A stretch of 64,000 nt of DNA from Lonicera japonica (taxonomy: Eukaryota > Streptophyta > Magnoliopsida > Dipsacales > Caprifoliaceae). The number at the start of each line of letters is the position of its first letter. The stretch's first letter is position 1. A program made the translations under genes and the position numbers. Below, one piece after another: positions 1 through 13,318 of this stretch. The notes beneath the pieces are model-generated. The model was not told the origin of the DNA. It made no database searches and saw nothing but the letters and a program-made list of their open reading frames with translations. The stretch spans positions 12,336,373 through 12,400,372 of the forward strand of contig CM038471.1 of the NCBI GenBank assembly GCA_021464415.1. Reading direction: 5' to 3'.

Positions 1-159
1 AAAGGAAGAATACAACGGTGACGTGGGTTTGCCGGAGAGTGATTTTCTAATGAGTGGATTATCCAATGAAGTGGGTTCGCCGAAAAAAAAAATAAAAGGG
101 AAGAGATAAGAAAGAAGTTAAGTTAGGATATCCAGTCAGCAAGCCACATGGACTTCCGT

Positions 160-320
160 TGTCCATATAAGTAATCCGTTAAATTTAATGGATGGAAGTT
201 ACATTTTGGATGTAACTGAAATTACGGCCAAACTTCGTTGATGCTTTTGATGGAAAAAAAAGTATAATGACCTAAGTGAAAAATGGGGTAAAGTACGTTG
301 CTATTTTTGGTCATTTAGCC
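160..320. repeat. Relic of a Mutator-like element terminus
   Basis: This stretch resembles, in the same orientation, the right terminal inverted repeat of the Mutator-like element at 38729-44462. Shared blocks include GGATGGAAGTTAC, CTTTTGATGGAAAA, GTAAAGTACGTTG and the outer GGTCATTTA. It is diverged and the rest of its element would lie left of the window. It shows that the family had at least two copies nearby. Confidence 0.6.
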
Positions 321-1149
321 TTCAAGTTTTTTAGTGAAAGTGGGTTGACATATATAATTTATGTCAATTTTATGTTACAAATGATATAATAATTCAAACA
401 GACAATGGCACATGCTCCTTTAACAAAGCAAATGGTAAAAAGGACAATAATACAGCTACAATACAAACTTTACTAAAAAACTAAAGTAACTTTTGGAAAA
501 GCTGGTTTGTCACAAAACTGTCCTTGTTTATCACACAAAATGTAATCCAAGGAAGATTTGCCATCTTCTACCAACACTGAATTAAGTCATCCAAAAGTAT
601 CATCTGAGACAGGACCTTGATGATTCATATATTCCACGAATGATTAATATATTCCTAAACTTTGGAGGCAATTATTGAGATCTTCATGCCTTTCAATAAA
701 ATGAAACAAACGATCAATGAGATAAGAATATAAAGGATTTGAGGTGCCAAATGTCTTATTCCCCCCATAAAAATTTTAGAGGTATAACATTCATATAAGT
801 ATTATTAAGTCAGCCCATTACTGCAAGGAAGTGTGTTTAATCTTGGTTGAGGGATGTGCAATGAACTTTGAAAAGATTGTGATGATCTTAGGCTTGAGGT
901 TAAGCATGTGGCTAGTGAAGCAGATGGTTTTCCCATGGAGGAATCATTAGTTGATGGAATGTGATCAACACATAAGAACCATAGTGAACTCGTCGTTCAT
1001 GGAGTCATTGACTTGTGGGTCTGAACTAATTCATGAATTTTTAAAAGTTTACATTCATGTCATCAAATGCTTAAGGGTTACTATTGTTGATACTTTAGGT
1101 TAGTCGTGTAGCATAAAAGATGAAAACAATAATGTAGGCTTCACACAAG
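321..1149. other. No recognisable gene; AT-rich
   Basis: Only short open frames with no recognisable motif are seen. It may include the decayed 3' flank of the pararetroviral remnant that follows. Confidence 0.5.
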
Positions 1150-4100
1150 TATCATAACAAAGATAAAGCTTCTTTTGGTAAATAGAGCAAATCATGAATA
1201 TGAAACAGAATAAGTTAGGGGAAATCTGGATGAAACTTTAAACCTCAAAAAACCAAACCATTATGGAAAATTGTTATTTTAAGAAATTTCTTAAAATCTT
1301 CAATGCTTCGTTCAGGTAAGAATTTGGTGAGTATGATTTATTTGATTTCATTAAGTAAGTTCTCAACATGTGTAAAAGCATAAAGACAAGGGATACTTGG
1401 GAAAATTATTTGGAGAGGCGATTCTGGTGGTCTATATAAAAAATCTACAATGATATTATCATTTTCTTTAACGTGCTTTACATCAAATGACCACTGAGAG
1501 AACTAATTTGACCATTGAAGAAGTTGTGGTTGCGGGAGTATTTTCCTTTTGAATTTTAACATATTTGGAAAAAAAGACATGTTAATTTTAACCTAGAATT
1601 TGTGATTAATGAAATGGAACTAGAATTTATCAATTCTTTTTCTAACAACCAAAATTTCTTTGAAGGATGCATGATAATGTGCTTCAAGTGGTTTAAACTT
1701 GCCACTACGATAACCACAAACTGAACGCTTTGAGTCATTTTCTTCAAAGAGAATGGCACCTTAGTTTTTATCACTCGCGTTTGCTTGAAGAATTCGCCTT
1801 CCATCATAAGGGATATGTAAGGGTGGCAAATTTGGGGTTAAAGCTTTGAGTGTTCTAACACACCAAGTGTGTACTGTATTGCACAGAGGATGGCTTTTTT
1901 GAATGAGATCAAAAGGAGGAGCAATATGAAATAAAAGCTTTGGAATAAAATCTGCCATGTAATTAACTATTCCAATAAACTATTGGACTTATTTGACTAA
2001 ATTGAGATCATCTGGAATTTTAAGATTTCTTGTGAAATGTGAGGTTGTAGTTGGTATTACCCATTGAAAATTGTCATGCCAAAAAAATCAATAGAGATTT
2101 AAATGAAACCCATTTTTTTTTGATAACACGACTCCATATTTTTGTATAAAGGTATGGATATTTTTCAACAGCTGTGCATGAGATGTTTCATCATGAGAAA
2201 ATAGTAGGATGTCATCAATATAGATGAGAGCATTGGAAATCAGTGGCTGAAAAATTTGGAGCATGGTCTTCTAAAAGCATAATAGAGCATTCTTGAGTCC
2301 AAATGGCATCACCGTTCACTGAAAATGGTGATCAGGAATACATAAAATTGTTTTTGATCTATTTTCGGGGTGGATACCAAAGCCCTGATATTAAATCGTG
2401 AGAATATTCTTACGTTGGAAGAAGGTTGGAACAATGATCTTTTTTGAGGGATTGGGAACTTATCACTGCTTAAAAATTGGTTCAAAGGTTGATAATTAAT
2501 TACGAGCCTTAATTTTCCTTGTACTTGTTCAACTCTCTTGTTAAAATAGAAAGCTTCACATGCCTATGGTGAATAAGTTGGCTCAATAAGGCCTTGGCTT
2601 TGTAGAGCAACAAGTTCTTTAAGTCTCAGAGCATAGTGGTTAGGATTTACTCTGGAATGACTAGCTTGGGTGGGGTTTACATCTTCATTCTTTTTAAATT
2701 GAAAGTTAATGAAGAAAGATGAGTTTAGCCATAATGGATAAGAACATTTTTGCGAACAATCTGATGGGGTTTTGCACAAGAAGTAGGTATAATGCTTTGT
2801 CTGATTGTGCTAAAAGATTTAGCAAGACATAAATTTGGAATTAAGGTCCAAGGGAGATGAAAGCTTTTGTAAATTAAACCTTCTTTTGTTCATCGGAGAT
2901 TTGGAACTTTATGGATCAAATCAAATCCTACTAAGAAATCTTTAGCTGACAGTTTAGTCAAAAATCTTGTAGCAAATAACACAGCTAGAGAAAAACTAAA
3001 TGTAAATGGGCTTATTTATCTTATTCATAACAAAAGATTGTCCATTGGTTGCTCAGAAGGTTTGATAATAAGGTTCTCAGTGGGAAGGGGGTAAAAGATC
3101 GGGATTGATAATTGTGCAGGTGGTAGCAATATCAAATAAAGTAATAACAAGTATGGGTTGTTGCAATTGTCTAGAAAAATGTTAATCTTCACAATTGGGG
3201 TTGGCCTTTCAAGATATAGTTCTGGCAATGGATTATGTTTCTTTTTTTATCTTTACTTGGAAGATTTATGCAATTTTATTATGAGGGGATTCAGACTCAG
3301 GCATCAATACCATCCAATGTTGGAAGGGGATAATTTTTAGGTTCAGAATCTAAATAAGAAATAGAGAAAATTATCTCTGGAGTTTGTTCACCATCGAGAG
3401 AAAAAAACTGACTCGAGATTTAAATCACCTATATCAAGAGTAAGACAGTTCTTGGCAAAAATGACCAGGTTTGACAAATAAAACATTTATCACACTTTTT
3501 TCCCTAAAACTTTCTTCGCTTCATGAATTTTCATTTTTTTGGAAAGATTTTGGCTTAAAAGGTCTTCGTCGAGAAGAAGTAGAATGCACTTGTCTGAAAT
3601 GATTTATTTTTCGAGAAAGAACAATCGCATGACTTTCTTTAGCATTTGATTTTGAGATGTCCTTTGTCACAAGCGTCTGTGAGTTGCTTATTGGTCTTCT
3701 CAACTTATTGGAGGAATTTTCTCTGATTATGGTCAAGACAGTCTGCAATAAGCTTATAATGTTGTGCAATCGAGGTATTTTGGAGATTTCCTTGTTTAAG
3801 CACAAATAGTTTTTGAGCTTCAACACCCAAAAGTTCAGGGAATGAGTTGAGAAAGGCTCACTTTAATTTAATGTCATCAATCCCATTAATGCAGTAAAAC
3901 CATTTAGACATACGGTTATAATGCTTTTCTAAATCCTTGAGTAAGAATGAACAGCACTTAATTTGGAGAAATTCTTCTCGGGCACCTTTTTTGTGGTGGT
4001 CTGGTCTACTAATAAATTCAGCATAAAGGATCTAAATGTAAGCATCTATTGAGGGAAATTGTTGAACTTGGAGTTGACGGTATTCACCAAGATTGACATA

Positions 4101-4450
4101 CCATTCTTCGAGGCATCATTATAGACGAGAGATGAAACACCTTATGACTATATAAATGTCATAAAATTGGTTGTCTACTTGTCACCACGAGGTTATGCTC
4201 ATTATTCATTCACGCCACTTAAATGAAGACTTGTCATCTGGAGTGAACATTTGACGTTTTTCATCATAGGTATCAGTATCTCGCAAAGGGATTTTAGGAG
4301 GCCGACTAACTTAAGTAGTTTCAATTGTTTCATTGTGATTAACCACTTATGGATTTTCAGGTTCAATTAGATATAAATCTTTAAATAGCTCAAATGGATT
4401 GGCACTTTGTGGAGATCATTAAAGGAGTTGGATCAATTTCTTAAATTTAA
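1150..4450 (-). pseudogene. Endogenous pararetrovirus (Caulimoviridae) polyprotein remnant
   Basis: Read on the minus strand from right to left, fragments appear in the order of a caulimovirid polyprotein. There is a coat-protein-like region (about 4450-3530) ending in a basic Arg/Lys/Pro-rich tail, and a degraded CCHC zinc knuckle near 3450-3500. A reverse transcriptase follows (about 2700-2100) with the conserved start after LQSQGLIEP and the palm region, then RNase H (about 1960-1450). The frame is broken by many stops and shifts, so no protein longer than about 100 residues is open and the copy cannot be active. Such copies are common in plant genomes and arise by illegitimate integration rather than by integrase. 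The RT resembles caulimovirids rather than Ty3 elements because of its tract before the palm and the lack of a downstream integrase. The genus (Florendovirus-like or Petuvirus-like) cannot be assigned by eye. The outer limits are approximate. Confidence 0.72.
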
Positions 4451-5619
4451 AGAGTAACATATAGGGTTTCGAGAAAAGAAGTGACTTGGTTGGTTAGTTT
4501 AATACTACAAAAATTAATAATAAAAATAAAATAGAAAAACATTAGACATATGTAGTTATGTTTTAAATTGACATATGAATTTACTCTTTCGGATTTTTTT
4601 TAATAAAATGTGTATACAAGAACTTAACTCTTTGTTCAACAACAAATTTACTACAAAATGTTTACAAGATTTTTTTTATTTTATTTTTACTAAAAGTTGT
4701 ATACAGTTTTTTTTTTAAATAAAAGATGTATACAAAGAATTTGTTTTTCAACAAAATTAAATCTGACACATGAATTTCATTTATATATAAAAAAATAAAA
4801 TTTCCTCTTTTCATCAAGAAATAAATTATTATACATGTCTATGAATCTTTTAAATTAATTTGCATGAATTTCATAATGGATACTGCAAATAAAAAATAAA
4901 AATAAAAAACCATGCCTACATAGCTTTTGTAAAAAGAGAGCCGAGGAGTGCGAGTTGAACAAATTAACCCTAGGTTTGTTATTTGGCGGATGGATTCTCA
5001 AAAGCAAATTTTAATCGAAATCAAAAAGTGAAACCTAGAAGTCTATGAATTTTAATTCTGAAAAACCTGTTTAATTTTTTCTAGTACGCAGCAATTAAAT
5101 AGATAAGGAAACACCGGAATTAACGAGGTATCCCTGCAATGCAGGACTAATCCTCAACAATCCACTATATGTACAAAGGTTTACAGACTGATTAATCACA
5201 AACCGTACAAACTTACAAAACTTGAGTCGCATAAGCCGCCTGCAAAAGTCTCCACCTTCTGCGCGTACAGTCCACCTATCCGAATCGTACGAATAGGTTT
5301 ACAACGAATCATTCGCTACAGTATCACACCATTCTTCAACTCCGTTTGCGAATCACACGCACTTTGGGATTTGATTTGTTTTTATATAAAAAGAACACTT
5401 GCTTTGGCATGAATAAAAAGCCCTAAGGTGGTTTTATGTTTTGAGGTTTTAATCTCTCTCTCAGGTGTAAAAAACTTTCTCAAAACATATATTAAAGTGT
5501 GTCTAAGTCCCTTACTCTATGGATCTATTTATATAAAAATATAGAGACCAACTTACTTTAGGAAAGGGTTAAAAATAAGTAAAATCAGAATTTTTGAGAT
5601 AAAAAATCATTGCCCAAAA
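4451..5619. other. No recognisable gene; flank of the viral remnant
   Basis: AT-rich, with poly-A/T runs at 4590-4760. The segment 5090-5370 is of more even composition but codes for nothing I recognise; it may be viral intergenic or untranslated sequence. Confidence 0.4.
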
Positions 5620-5624
5620 AATAT
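5620..5624. repeat. Target-site duplication, left copy (AATAT)
   Basis: Matches 8600-8604 exactly and abuts the TG terminus of solo LTR copy 1. Confidence 0.8.
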
Positions 5625-7049
5625 TGTGACGCCCCGAATCCCGTTTTGAGGTTTAGACCTCCGGGACCCGGTTGATCACGGTGCCGTACGCGACGGCGGG
5701 TTTAGAATATTTAATTTAAAATTGAGATAGAGGGAAAAGTTATCTGTAAGGCCATAATTTTTAGAAAATTTCGGCATGTGGAGTTCATATTTTCAATAAA
5801 ATCAAACCTGTAAATAAGAAAATAAAGTTTAACTAGAGAGTTAGGCCACATCTTTAGAGGTTTGCATTCTTTACAAAGCCAATACTCCAATATGTGTATA
5901 TATATTCCAATCCCTCCAACGAGATCCCAAAAATAATTAAAATGGCCTTTACAATACTTTTGAATATAATTTAATACAAATTAATGATATAATAAAATCA
6001 AATGGTTCTAAAATCCATACAAGTCATCCACGGACGACTACAATGGTTTATAGTCCTCAGAGGTTCCAAGTTGTATGCGTACCGCCCCAAAGAAGTACCT
6101 GCAAAACTGTTGAAAAATGGGAGTGAGCCAAACATTGGCTCAGTGGGAACTATAAGGGTTTCGTATACAAAATAAGTTCTAAAACCATGCATGCCATCTC
6201 TATAAATCTTCGAAAACTTCAATATATATATATATATTAAATACTATGAAAATCCTTTTTACATGCAATGCATACCAAATGCTATCCCATCCCTGAAAAT
6301 ACGAAAAAATACGTATCCAAAAGTACTGCCAAGATATACATAATTGTAACAAGAAGGTATACACATTTCCAAAGAACGATAACCCAAAATAAGGAAGTAT
6401 AAACCTAATCTGATATCTCAACAACATTTTAAGTTTATACATAAAATAAGTAAACAAACGTAGGCACTAATCTCATTCAACAGCTCATCTCATAATCAAC
6501 ATCTGACATATAGGATTTTACTCTACAGTGCATTGCGATCTGGATCTAAGCCCTCAAGGCTAGGGTATGCAGCCCCCAAGGTTGGGTCCCCCCTGTGGAC
6601 CACTTAGATGGTGTAGGGTATGCCGCATTGCGGGGTCCCCTTACGGACCATAGAGTATGTCGCTCTGAAAGCGGGGTCCTTATACACGGACCAGGGTATG
6701 TAGCCGTCAAGGCTAAGTCAACCCCATGGACTATTAGTGCCATACTAAATCAAAGTATCAATAGAAAGTAACTTCCAAAGACCATAAACATATATATATA
6801 TAGTACATACATGTACATAGATCTATATATACATCAATATCTATGCATATATCTCGAGGATATCTCAATAAGACATATTCTCCCAAAGAATATACTTATA
6901 CATAATACTCATACATGTACACACATAAATATATATAAATATCTCCAATTCACCTACTGGTCTCCCCACATACTATATGTACCACCAATGTGTATATGTG
7001 GTAGATAGATATATAGATAAATGGATGGATGGATGGATGGATGGATAAT

Positions 7050-7086
<37 letters not shown>

Positions 7087-8599
7087 GCATCTTATGATAT
7101 ATCTAATATACATGTGCATTCTTAAGCAAATAATACCCCTCACATGACTACATCCATGAAATGAATAAATCTAATGAGTGGAGTAATAATCCATTCGTAA
7201 TAAACCTTGAACTTGATAATGTATTATTCATAGAGAAATTTGTCCACTCAATGGAGGATGTCTCTCATGTACATAAACATCATGACTTTTGGTAGGGAAG
7301 CATATGTATATATATATATATATATAGATCAAACCCAACATATCTCAAATGTTTAGTTAAATTATAAGACGAGTTTATTTCCAAAAGAATGGGTCCTTGC
7401 CAAAGTCACGATGTTAAGAAACCAAAGGCATATGTATATTGTATATATCAAGCAAGTCTAATATATATATATATATAATACCGACTCATTTACTAAGCAT
7501 ATATGTATATCCAATATTCGTAGTAGTAGTACACTTATTAAATAATTCCCTTAATACTCCAAACATATATCTAAACATACTTACATGTAAGGTATTTAGT
7601 ACTTGGGCACAAATCATACAAATGTCCTCCTTTTTAAATCATAATAGTAAATATATAATCCCAAAATGAGTATACACACATACGCGCTAATAGGTATCGA
7701 CCCAAACTTATAATCATTTAGCATTCTATGAGATTTCTTCATAATAAGGTAATATATCAACATATACTCAATTTAATTTGAAAATGGAGATTCAATGCAT
7801 AAGAATAGAAATTGTGTTTGGGTATTACTGTTCCCACCTTTTATAAGCCAAATATTCGAGGTATTGAGCGCTGGAATGAGCCGTGTCACCGCCAATTGCG
7901 AAAATCCCAATTTAAGCTCTAAAACCCTAGAAATGGTGGAACCACCATTGATTGAAGATGGAGATGATTGATGGTGTTGTAGGAAGCTAGGGACCATGGG
8001 AAATCATCCTCAAAAGACCCTCTCTAAGCCTCTCCCTCATCTCTCTCTAGTTGCCTTGGAGGAAGGATAAAATGGAGAAAAAAGGAGAAGGAAAGAAGAA
8101 GAGAGAAAATGAACATCAAAAGGGGAAGGAAAGGGGTTAAAAACCCGCTGGGGTACCTCTGATCAATCAGAGGGCACCTTGACTGAAGCCCCTCATTTTT
8201 CTTTAAGTTTTTTCTGTTTCTGTGGCCCGTTTTGACTTCCAAAATGACTTCTATTCGACTCGGCCTAAACACGAAGTTTGTAGAGGGGAATGAGATGAAA
8301 CCATGCCGTAAACGGGGGCTCATTTGGACTTCGTATGAAGAAGTGATGGCCTTCCAAAGTTGGCCAAAAACTCACTCCGGCAAAAATTCGATTTTTTGCC
8401 AAAAATCGCCAAATTCAACCGCGGCTTCCCAAAATGCATTCTAACCATACACGCATACTTAATATCATTAAAATGACTTATTGGAAGTATTGGCTCAACC
8501 ACCGAGGTCTCGGAACAAAAATCGGCTCCTTGGCAGAGACTTTTGCCTTCACCGAGCTTAAGAGGAAAATATCGCGGAACTAAAATTCAAGGTGTTACA
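5625..8599. mobile_element. Solo LTR of a large LTR retrotransposon, copy 1
   Basis: The 2975 bp unit begins TGTGACGCCCCGAATCCCG and ends GGTGTTACA, i.e. TG...CA. It is flanked by a perfect 5 bp duplication AATAT at 5620-5624 and 8600-8604. A related copy lies at 31687-34799. Recognisable shared blocks are the opening 80 bases, the segment at 6545-6740 with repeated 'GGGTATGC(A/C)GC' phrases, and the end. There is no gag or pol between the ends, so this is a solo LTR left by recombination, or a non-autonomous unit. On the minus strand, a CCTCTGAT/ATCAGAGG hairpin near 8155-8172 may belong to its promoter region. The open frames inside are chance. Confidence 0.8.
7001..7087. repeat. Compound microsatellite (GGAT)n-(TAGA)n
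   Basis: About six GGAT units pass directly into about nine TAGA units, inside solo LTR copy 1. Not seen in copy 2. Confidence 0.95.
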
Positions 8600-8605
8600 A
8601 ATATA

Positions 8606-8716
8606 GCCGGACCGGTGCACATCGCAAAACTTGGACCGGTTCGAAAATGTAGATTTCAATTCCACGCCACAAATAGTGCCGGACCGATACACATTATCAA
8701 AATGTGGACCGGTCCA
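8606..8716. repeat. Paired GGACCGGT short repeats
   Basis: A block of the form GGACCG(G)T - ACAT - AAAA - GGACCGGT occurs twice, at about 8606-8645 and 8679-8716, directly right of the solo LTR. GGACCGGT is nearly palindromic. Function unknown. Confidence 0.6.
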
Positions 8717-9410
8717 CGCCTTTTGCTCCAATCTAAGTTTAAACGTGGCCACACATTTAATGAATGAGAAATAACCATTGGGCCCCACAAAAAGGAATGC
8801 ACCCACATATTTAAAACAAAGGTTACGTGGGTTTCTTTAAATGATAGCTTTTGACTTTTCAAAATTCCTTTATTTCTTTATTTATAAATATATATAATTT
8901 AAATAAGTCTCTTTTCTTTTCTTTTAAAAAATAATTATTCTTTTTTTATTTCTTTTTGTTTTTGTTTCTCTCGTAATAAATTCGTTTGAGTTTTAATTCG
9001 ACCCAAATTTTCAGAGCAACTTCAGAAATATATTAACAATATTAATCAAGAGTTTTCTTATTAATTTGGTTCGCCGAAACCTTACGAATGCGGGAAAAAT
9101 ATTAACAAAAAAAATAATAAAAAGAATAATTAGACCCAAAAAGTTTTTTTTTCTGAAAATACCACCTAGGAAATTAAATTCAAATGCGAATGCTCACCGT
9201 ATCTATCTCGATATAATTCTTTAGTGCATCGCTTCGGTAGCTTGGCTTGCTTGTAATTCTTCAAATGTAATCTTAAATGACTCAAACAACTTACAAGCAA
9301 ATGTATTTTTGTTGAAGGAATAAAGCCAACCAAAATATAGATTTTACAGCTTTGAAATTGACATATGAAGTTGACTTATAAAAATTTGACATATGTACTT
9401 ATGATTTAAG
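8717..9410. other. No recognisable gene
   Basis: AT-rich sequence with long T runs. Nothing coding is seen. Confidence 0.5.
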
Positions 9411-9826
9411 AAATATTGATCCTAAAAGAGGACTATGCAATGGCACTGGATTATTTTGTTGCAAATTACATAGGAACTTCATCGATGCTGAGATTTTTAT
9501 TGATCAGTTTGCGGGAACAAGGGTTTTTCTACATCGTATTCCTATAAAGAGGGTCTCCCTTTCGAACTTACAAGAAGATAATTCCCGATCAAATTAAGTT
9601 TTGCACTCACAATTAATAAAGCACAAGGACTAACCATCCCACGCGTTGGTATTTTCTTACATACTCATGTTTTTAGTCATGGCCAACTTTACATTGCTCT
9701 ATCAAGAGGTATATCAGAAAGCACAACATGTATCTTAGTGAAAAAGGCGGAACCTAAACAACGTGATAGTGTGGTAACACGAAATGTGGTGTATATAGAA
9801 GTTTTGCTAGCCACCTTTAGTATATA
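9411..9826 (+). pseudogene. Helitron helicase C-terminal fragment
   Basis: An open stretch from about 9600 to the TAG at 9824-9826 contains the helicase signature INKAQGLTIPRVGIFL followed by HVFSHGQLYIALSRG. These are the last motifs of the PIF1-like helicase of Helitron RepHel proteins, in which the enzyme drives rolling-circle transposition. A weaker match upstream, near 9425-9540 (NGT, then AEIFIDQFAGTRVFLHRIP), is in a shifted frame. The Rep nuclease and most of the helicase are missing, so this is a truncated relic. I could not find a convincing Helitron 3' terminus (hairpin plus CTRR) downstream. A cellular PIF1 gene is less likely, given the truncation and repeat-rich setting. Confidence 0.8.
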
Positions 9827-12800
9827 GCCACCTTAATGATAGGTAATTATACAATATAGTTCCACGTTTTTTTTAAATTTATCATTCGTCCTTGCCTTAT
9901 GAAGGACTAAAACTCAGAATATTATATAAAAAACACATATTCTTAACCCTTATGTTCGTAATTACTGTGTCAATTTTGTTTTCTATAATCACTATTTCGT
10001 TGAGAGAATTTTATTTTTTTATAAATTGTTTACACCTTTAGTGAACCATGTATAAGTATTGGTTATTTTATTCTTCATTGTTCCTCATAAACAAAAATTA
10101 CATTACTTTTCATTTTTATATGTGTCACTAATAATGTTATTTTATCTTTTCATAAATTATGAAGCATTAGGGATGCATATGGATTACCAACTCATGTTAT
10201 GGGATACGTGAAAATTTGAGAAGTTTCTAAATGACGAAGATGCTATCATAGAAAAGGTAAATAACATTAATCATTTATACAAAGGTGAAACCACAAGTTT
10301 CAAGTATTTTTCTCTCACATGAAAATATATTTTTTCACAACTCTTAGGTATTACTTTATAACTTCTCATTCGTCAATGTTCATACGACCACCTAGGCTCT
10401 CGGCTATTGTTCTCGGCTGGCCCACTGCCCTTAAACTTAATGGTGTAAAGATTTAGGAGATTGATACTGAAAGAATTATGGACAAAAAAATTTAAAAGGT
10501 ATATACTACATGCATTTGTAATAAATCACTTGATTTCGTACTAACACATTATCTCTAATTATATTCAACAATGGTATATGTGGTGGTCAACTAATGGCAG
10601 TGATAATTGAAATTTTCACTTTTTATTTATTTCCAAAGTTTGTCTTTCTTTTATTTTCAATTACCTTCATAATCAATCAGTTCAATAAATCTTCCATCGT
10701 AGTTATATCAACATCACAAATCATATGAAGTGGATGACTAATAAGGATGTGTCTAAACGCTACAAGGTGAAATATAGTATTCATTCGTAGAATGGCACTA
10801 TATAATACTTGATTGATTACAATTTCTACACAATGTATTTATTTCTTCTTTTGTTTCAAGGTTGTTGCGTATGTTGATGAAAAAAATTTATAAGAAGGAC
10901 CACATTGACTAACATTCTGTGCACAAACTGTTATTTTAATAAATCTTCTATATGTTCTACTGTACTTTATGCTTATTTTTTTGTAATTTATTGACAAACT
11001 TCAGTTTGTAAGAACTTTTTTATGTTTCTCCTATAACCATTAAGTTCATTACGTAATTTAGTTTGGTTATCAGTTACTTATTTCCTTAGTTGCATTGAAT
11101 GGCTTAACACAAAATATCACTAACGAAAAGCAATTTTTTTTCTTTCACTATACACACACGCGTAGGGTGTGCTAGAAAGCTCGTAAATAATGATAGTTAT
11201 AGAGCAGAGCTTTGATTATAGAGATATTGTAACTATAAGCTAATATATGTATTAAAATTGGTATACAAAGTATCCCACTACACTATCTATTTGATACTAC
11301 CCAAGTCAAGCTATAGTGCATTTAACATACCATTTAATGAAAGGTAAAATATATATTCTAAGTTTGAATATCTCTTGTTCTAGTTTGATCATTTGTATTA
11401 AATGCTAAAATTTTTGATTGTTATGAAGAAGTAAAAATTTAATATATATATATATATATAGTGTGGGAGAAACCCTATGGAGTTAGAGTGATTAGCTTTG
11501 AGCTACTCTTTCATCATTACAATAGTTGGTTAAGCATATTAATTAACTAATCTTGTTTCTCCCCATAATTTGGAACATTAAATACAGTTGATGTCATTTG
11601 ATCTAGGTGCGGTGGCCTTTATACCAACTACTGTCCTATCTACCGGCCAATTGCCCATGCTTTCTTCACCTATTTGATACAGGCTTGCTTAGAGTTGCCT
11701 CAGCTCGGTGTTATAGGTCTACAAGGATCAGATCTCGGGAGAGATGCCCCAATCTTTGAATAAGGCCCATGTAGGCATCAAACGACGTCTGGTTCCTTGG
11801 GAGATGTGATCTCACACTTAGATAGACTTCTTGCCTAGTCACAGAGCTAATCCACGTGGGCTGCCATGTATCACTAATCGTTTGCACCACATGTACACAA
11901 AGCATTTCCAATAGTTGTGTAAAATTTAATGTGTATATCTCATGTGTCAACCAACTTTTACATAAAACTTAAAGTCTAAATATATGCTAATGGGAATTTT
12001 GTAAACTTTTGTGTAAATTGAAAAGAACCAATAAGATACAAATGTTATATGTTATTTTATACAATTTTTTATTATTATTTTCTTGAAATTATATATACAT
12101 AATATTATAATCACAATGTATCTTGATTTACATGTCTTAATAAGTAGATTTCAAAAATATTATTTCTATTAAATTCATGTTTTTGTATTAGAAGTTATTA
12201 CATTTTAAAGGTTTATAAAAAAATTGAGGAGTGAGAAAGTTGACATGGCATTGTAGATTAAGGGTGTACTTTTCACTTTCATTTTACACAAAAATCATTT
12301 TTAAAAGACCGCTGGAGATGAAGTTTTTTACAAATTGATGAAATTTTATACAAAACAAAATTATTCACGATTGCTGAAAATGCTCTTAGTGGATTGATTT
12401 ATCATCTTACCCCACATCATTTATGGAAAAAAAAATGGAACAACGATGATCATTAAATTAGTCACTCAGATATACCAAGTAAGCTTCATTAGACAACTCT
12501 TAGTATAAACATAGGCAAGCAACTTTTCATCAAATAATGGTGAAAAATTGAAAGATTTGAAGGTAACATCACATACATATTATGCAATTAGATCAGTGTT
12601 TTGAAAAGCATGCCTGCCTTTAAAAAAAAACAAAAAAAATCTACATAGCGTAGCTCCAATTGCCTTTTATCCAAATTGCGTATGCAATTTGATGATGTGG
12701 CATACTAGTTTGCATTATTGCTAAATTACTCATGCTATTTCGGACCACCAACTTAAAAAAAAAATGGGGAAAAGGAAACCTTAGCTTTATTTCCTCCAAT

Positions 12801-13109
12801 AATCATTCTTTTTAGACTGGACAAACTTCTTCTCATTTCTTCACTATTTTTCTCCGTTCTTCTCCTTTCTTCTTTATTCCTCTTAGACTGAAGTCACTGA
12901 ACGAAGATGGATAGGGCCTCTTGTACTCGTTCTTTTTTCTTCTCCGTTCTTCTCATACTGAACGAACCTAGACAGAGCCTCTCCTACTCGTTTTCTCCTA
13001 TGAATAGTGAAGACTGAAGGTATCAACTATTAAGGTAATAAATAAAGCTAGATTTACTCATTTAAATTGGTACCCTGCCTAGTATGCAATTTAAATTTAA
13101 CGTTTTATC
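9827..13109. other. No recognisable gene; AT-rich intergenic DNA
   Basis: About 3.3 kb of AT-rich DNA with a (TA)n run at 11443-11460, a less AT-rich patch at 11590-11900 and a pyrimidine-rich patch at 12800-12990. It may contain non-coding Helitron sequence. No domain is recognised. Confidence 0.5.
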
Positions 13110-13318
13110 ACCTTAAATAATTAATTTATCAACTATACCATGAAAAATATTTAGATTTATTTTCTTGTATACTCTTAGGTGTAGATTAAAAAAATATAGT
13201 GGATAAAATATCTTAAACTAATATGATTGGTGATTTAAGCATCCTTGGCCCTATGTATAATTAATTTATCAACTATATCATGAGGAATATTTAGATTGAA
13301 AAAAAAATAGTGGATAAT
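13110..13318. repeat. Degenerate tandem repeat that is the target of the Tat insertion
   Basis: The phrase TTTATCAACTATA(C/T)CATGA occurs at about 13125 and 13267, each time followed by a GTGGATAA phrase. After the first unit comes ATCTTAAACTA (about 13209); the matching CTTAAACTA after the second unit is found only on the far side of the Tat element, at 31447. The first unit is thus a near-paralogue of the empty target site. Confidence 0.65.
13314..13318. repeat. Target-site duplication ATAAT, left copy
   Basis: Identical to 31442-31446 and directly abuts the LTR. Confidence 0.9.

Noticed and set aside
8232..8862. Several short frames on both strands near the end of solo LTR copy 1
   Set aside because: They overlap each other inside or next to an LTR and show no domain.
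9827..11000. Helitron RPA-like gene downstream of the helicase
   Set aside because: No OB-fold motif could be recognised in any frame.
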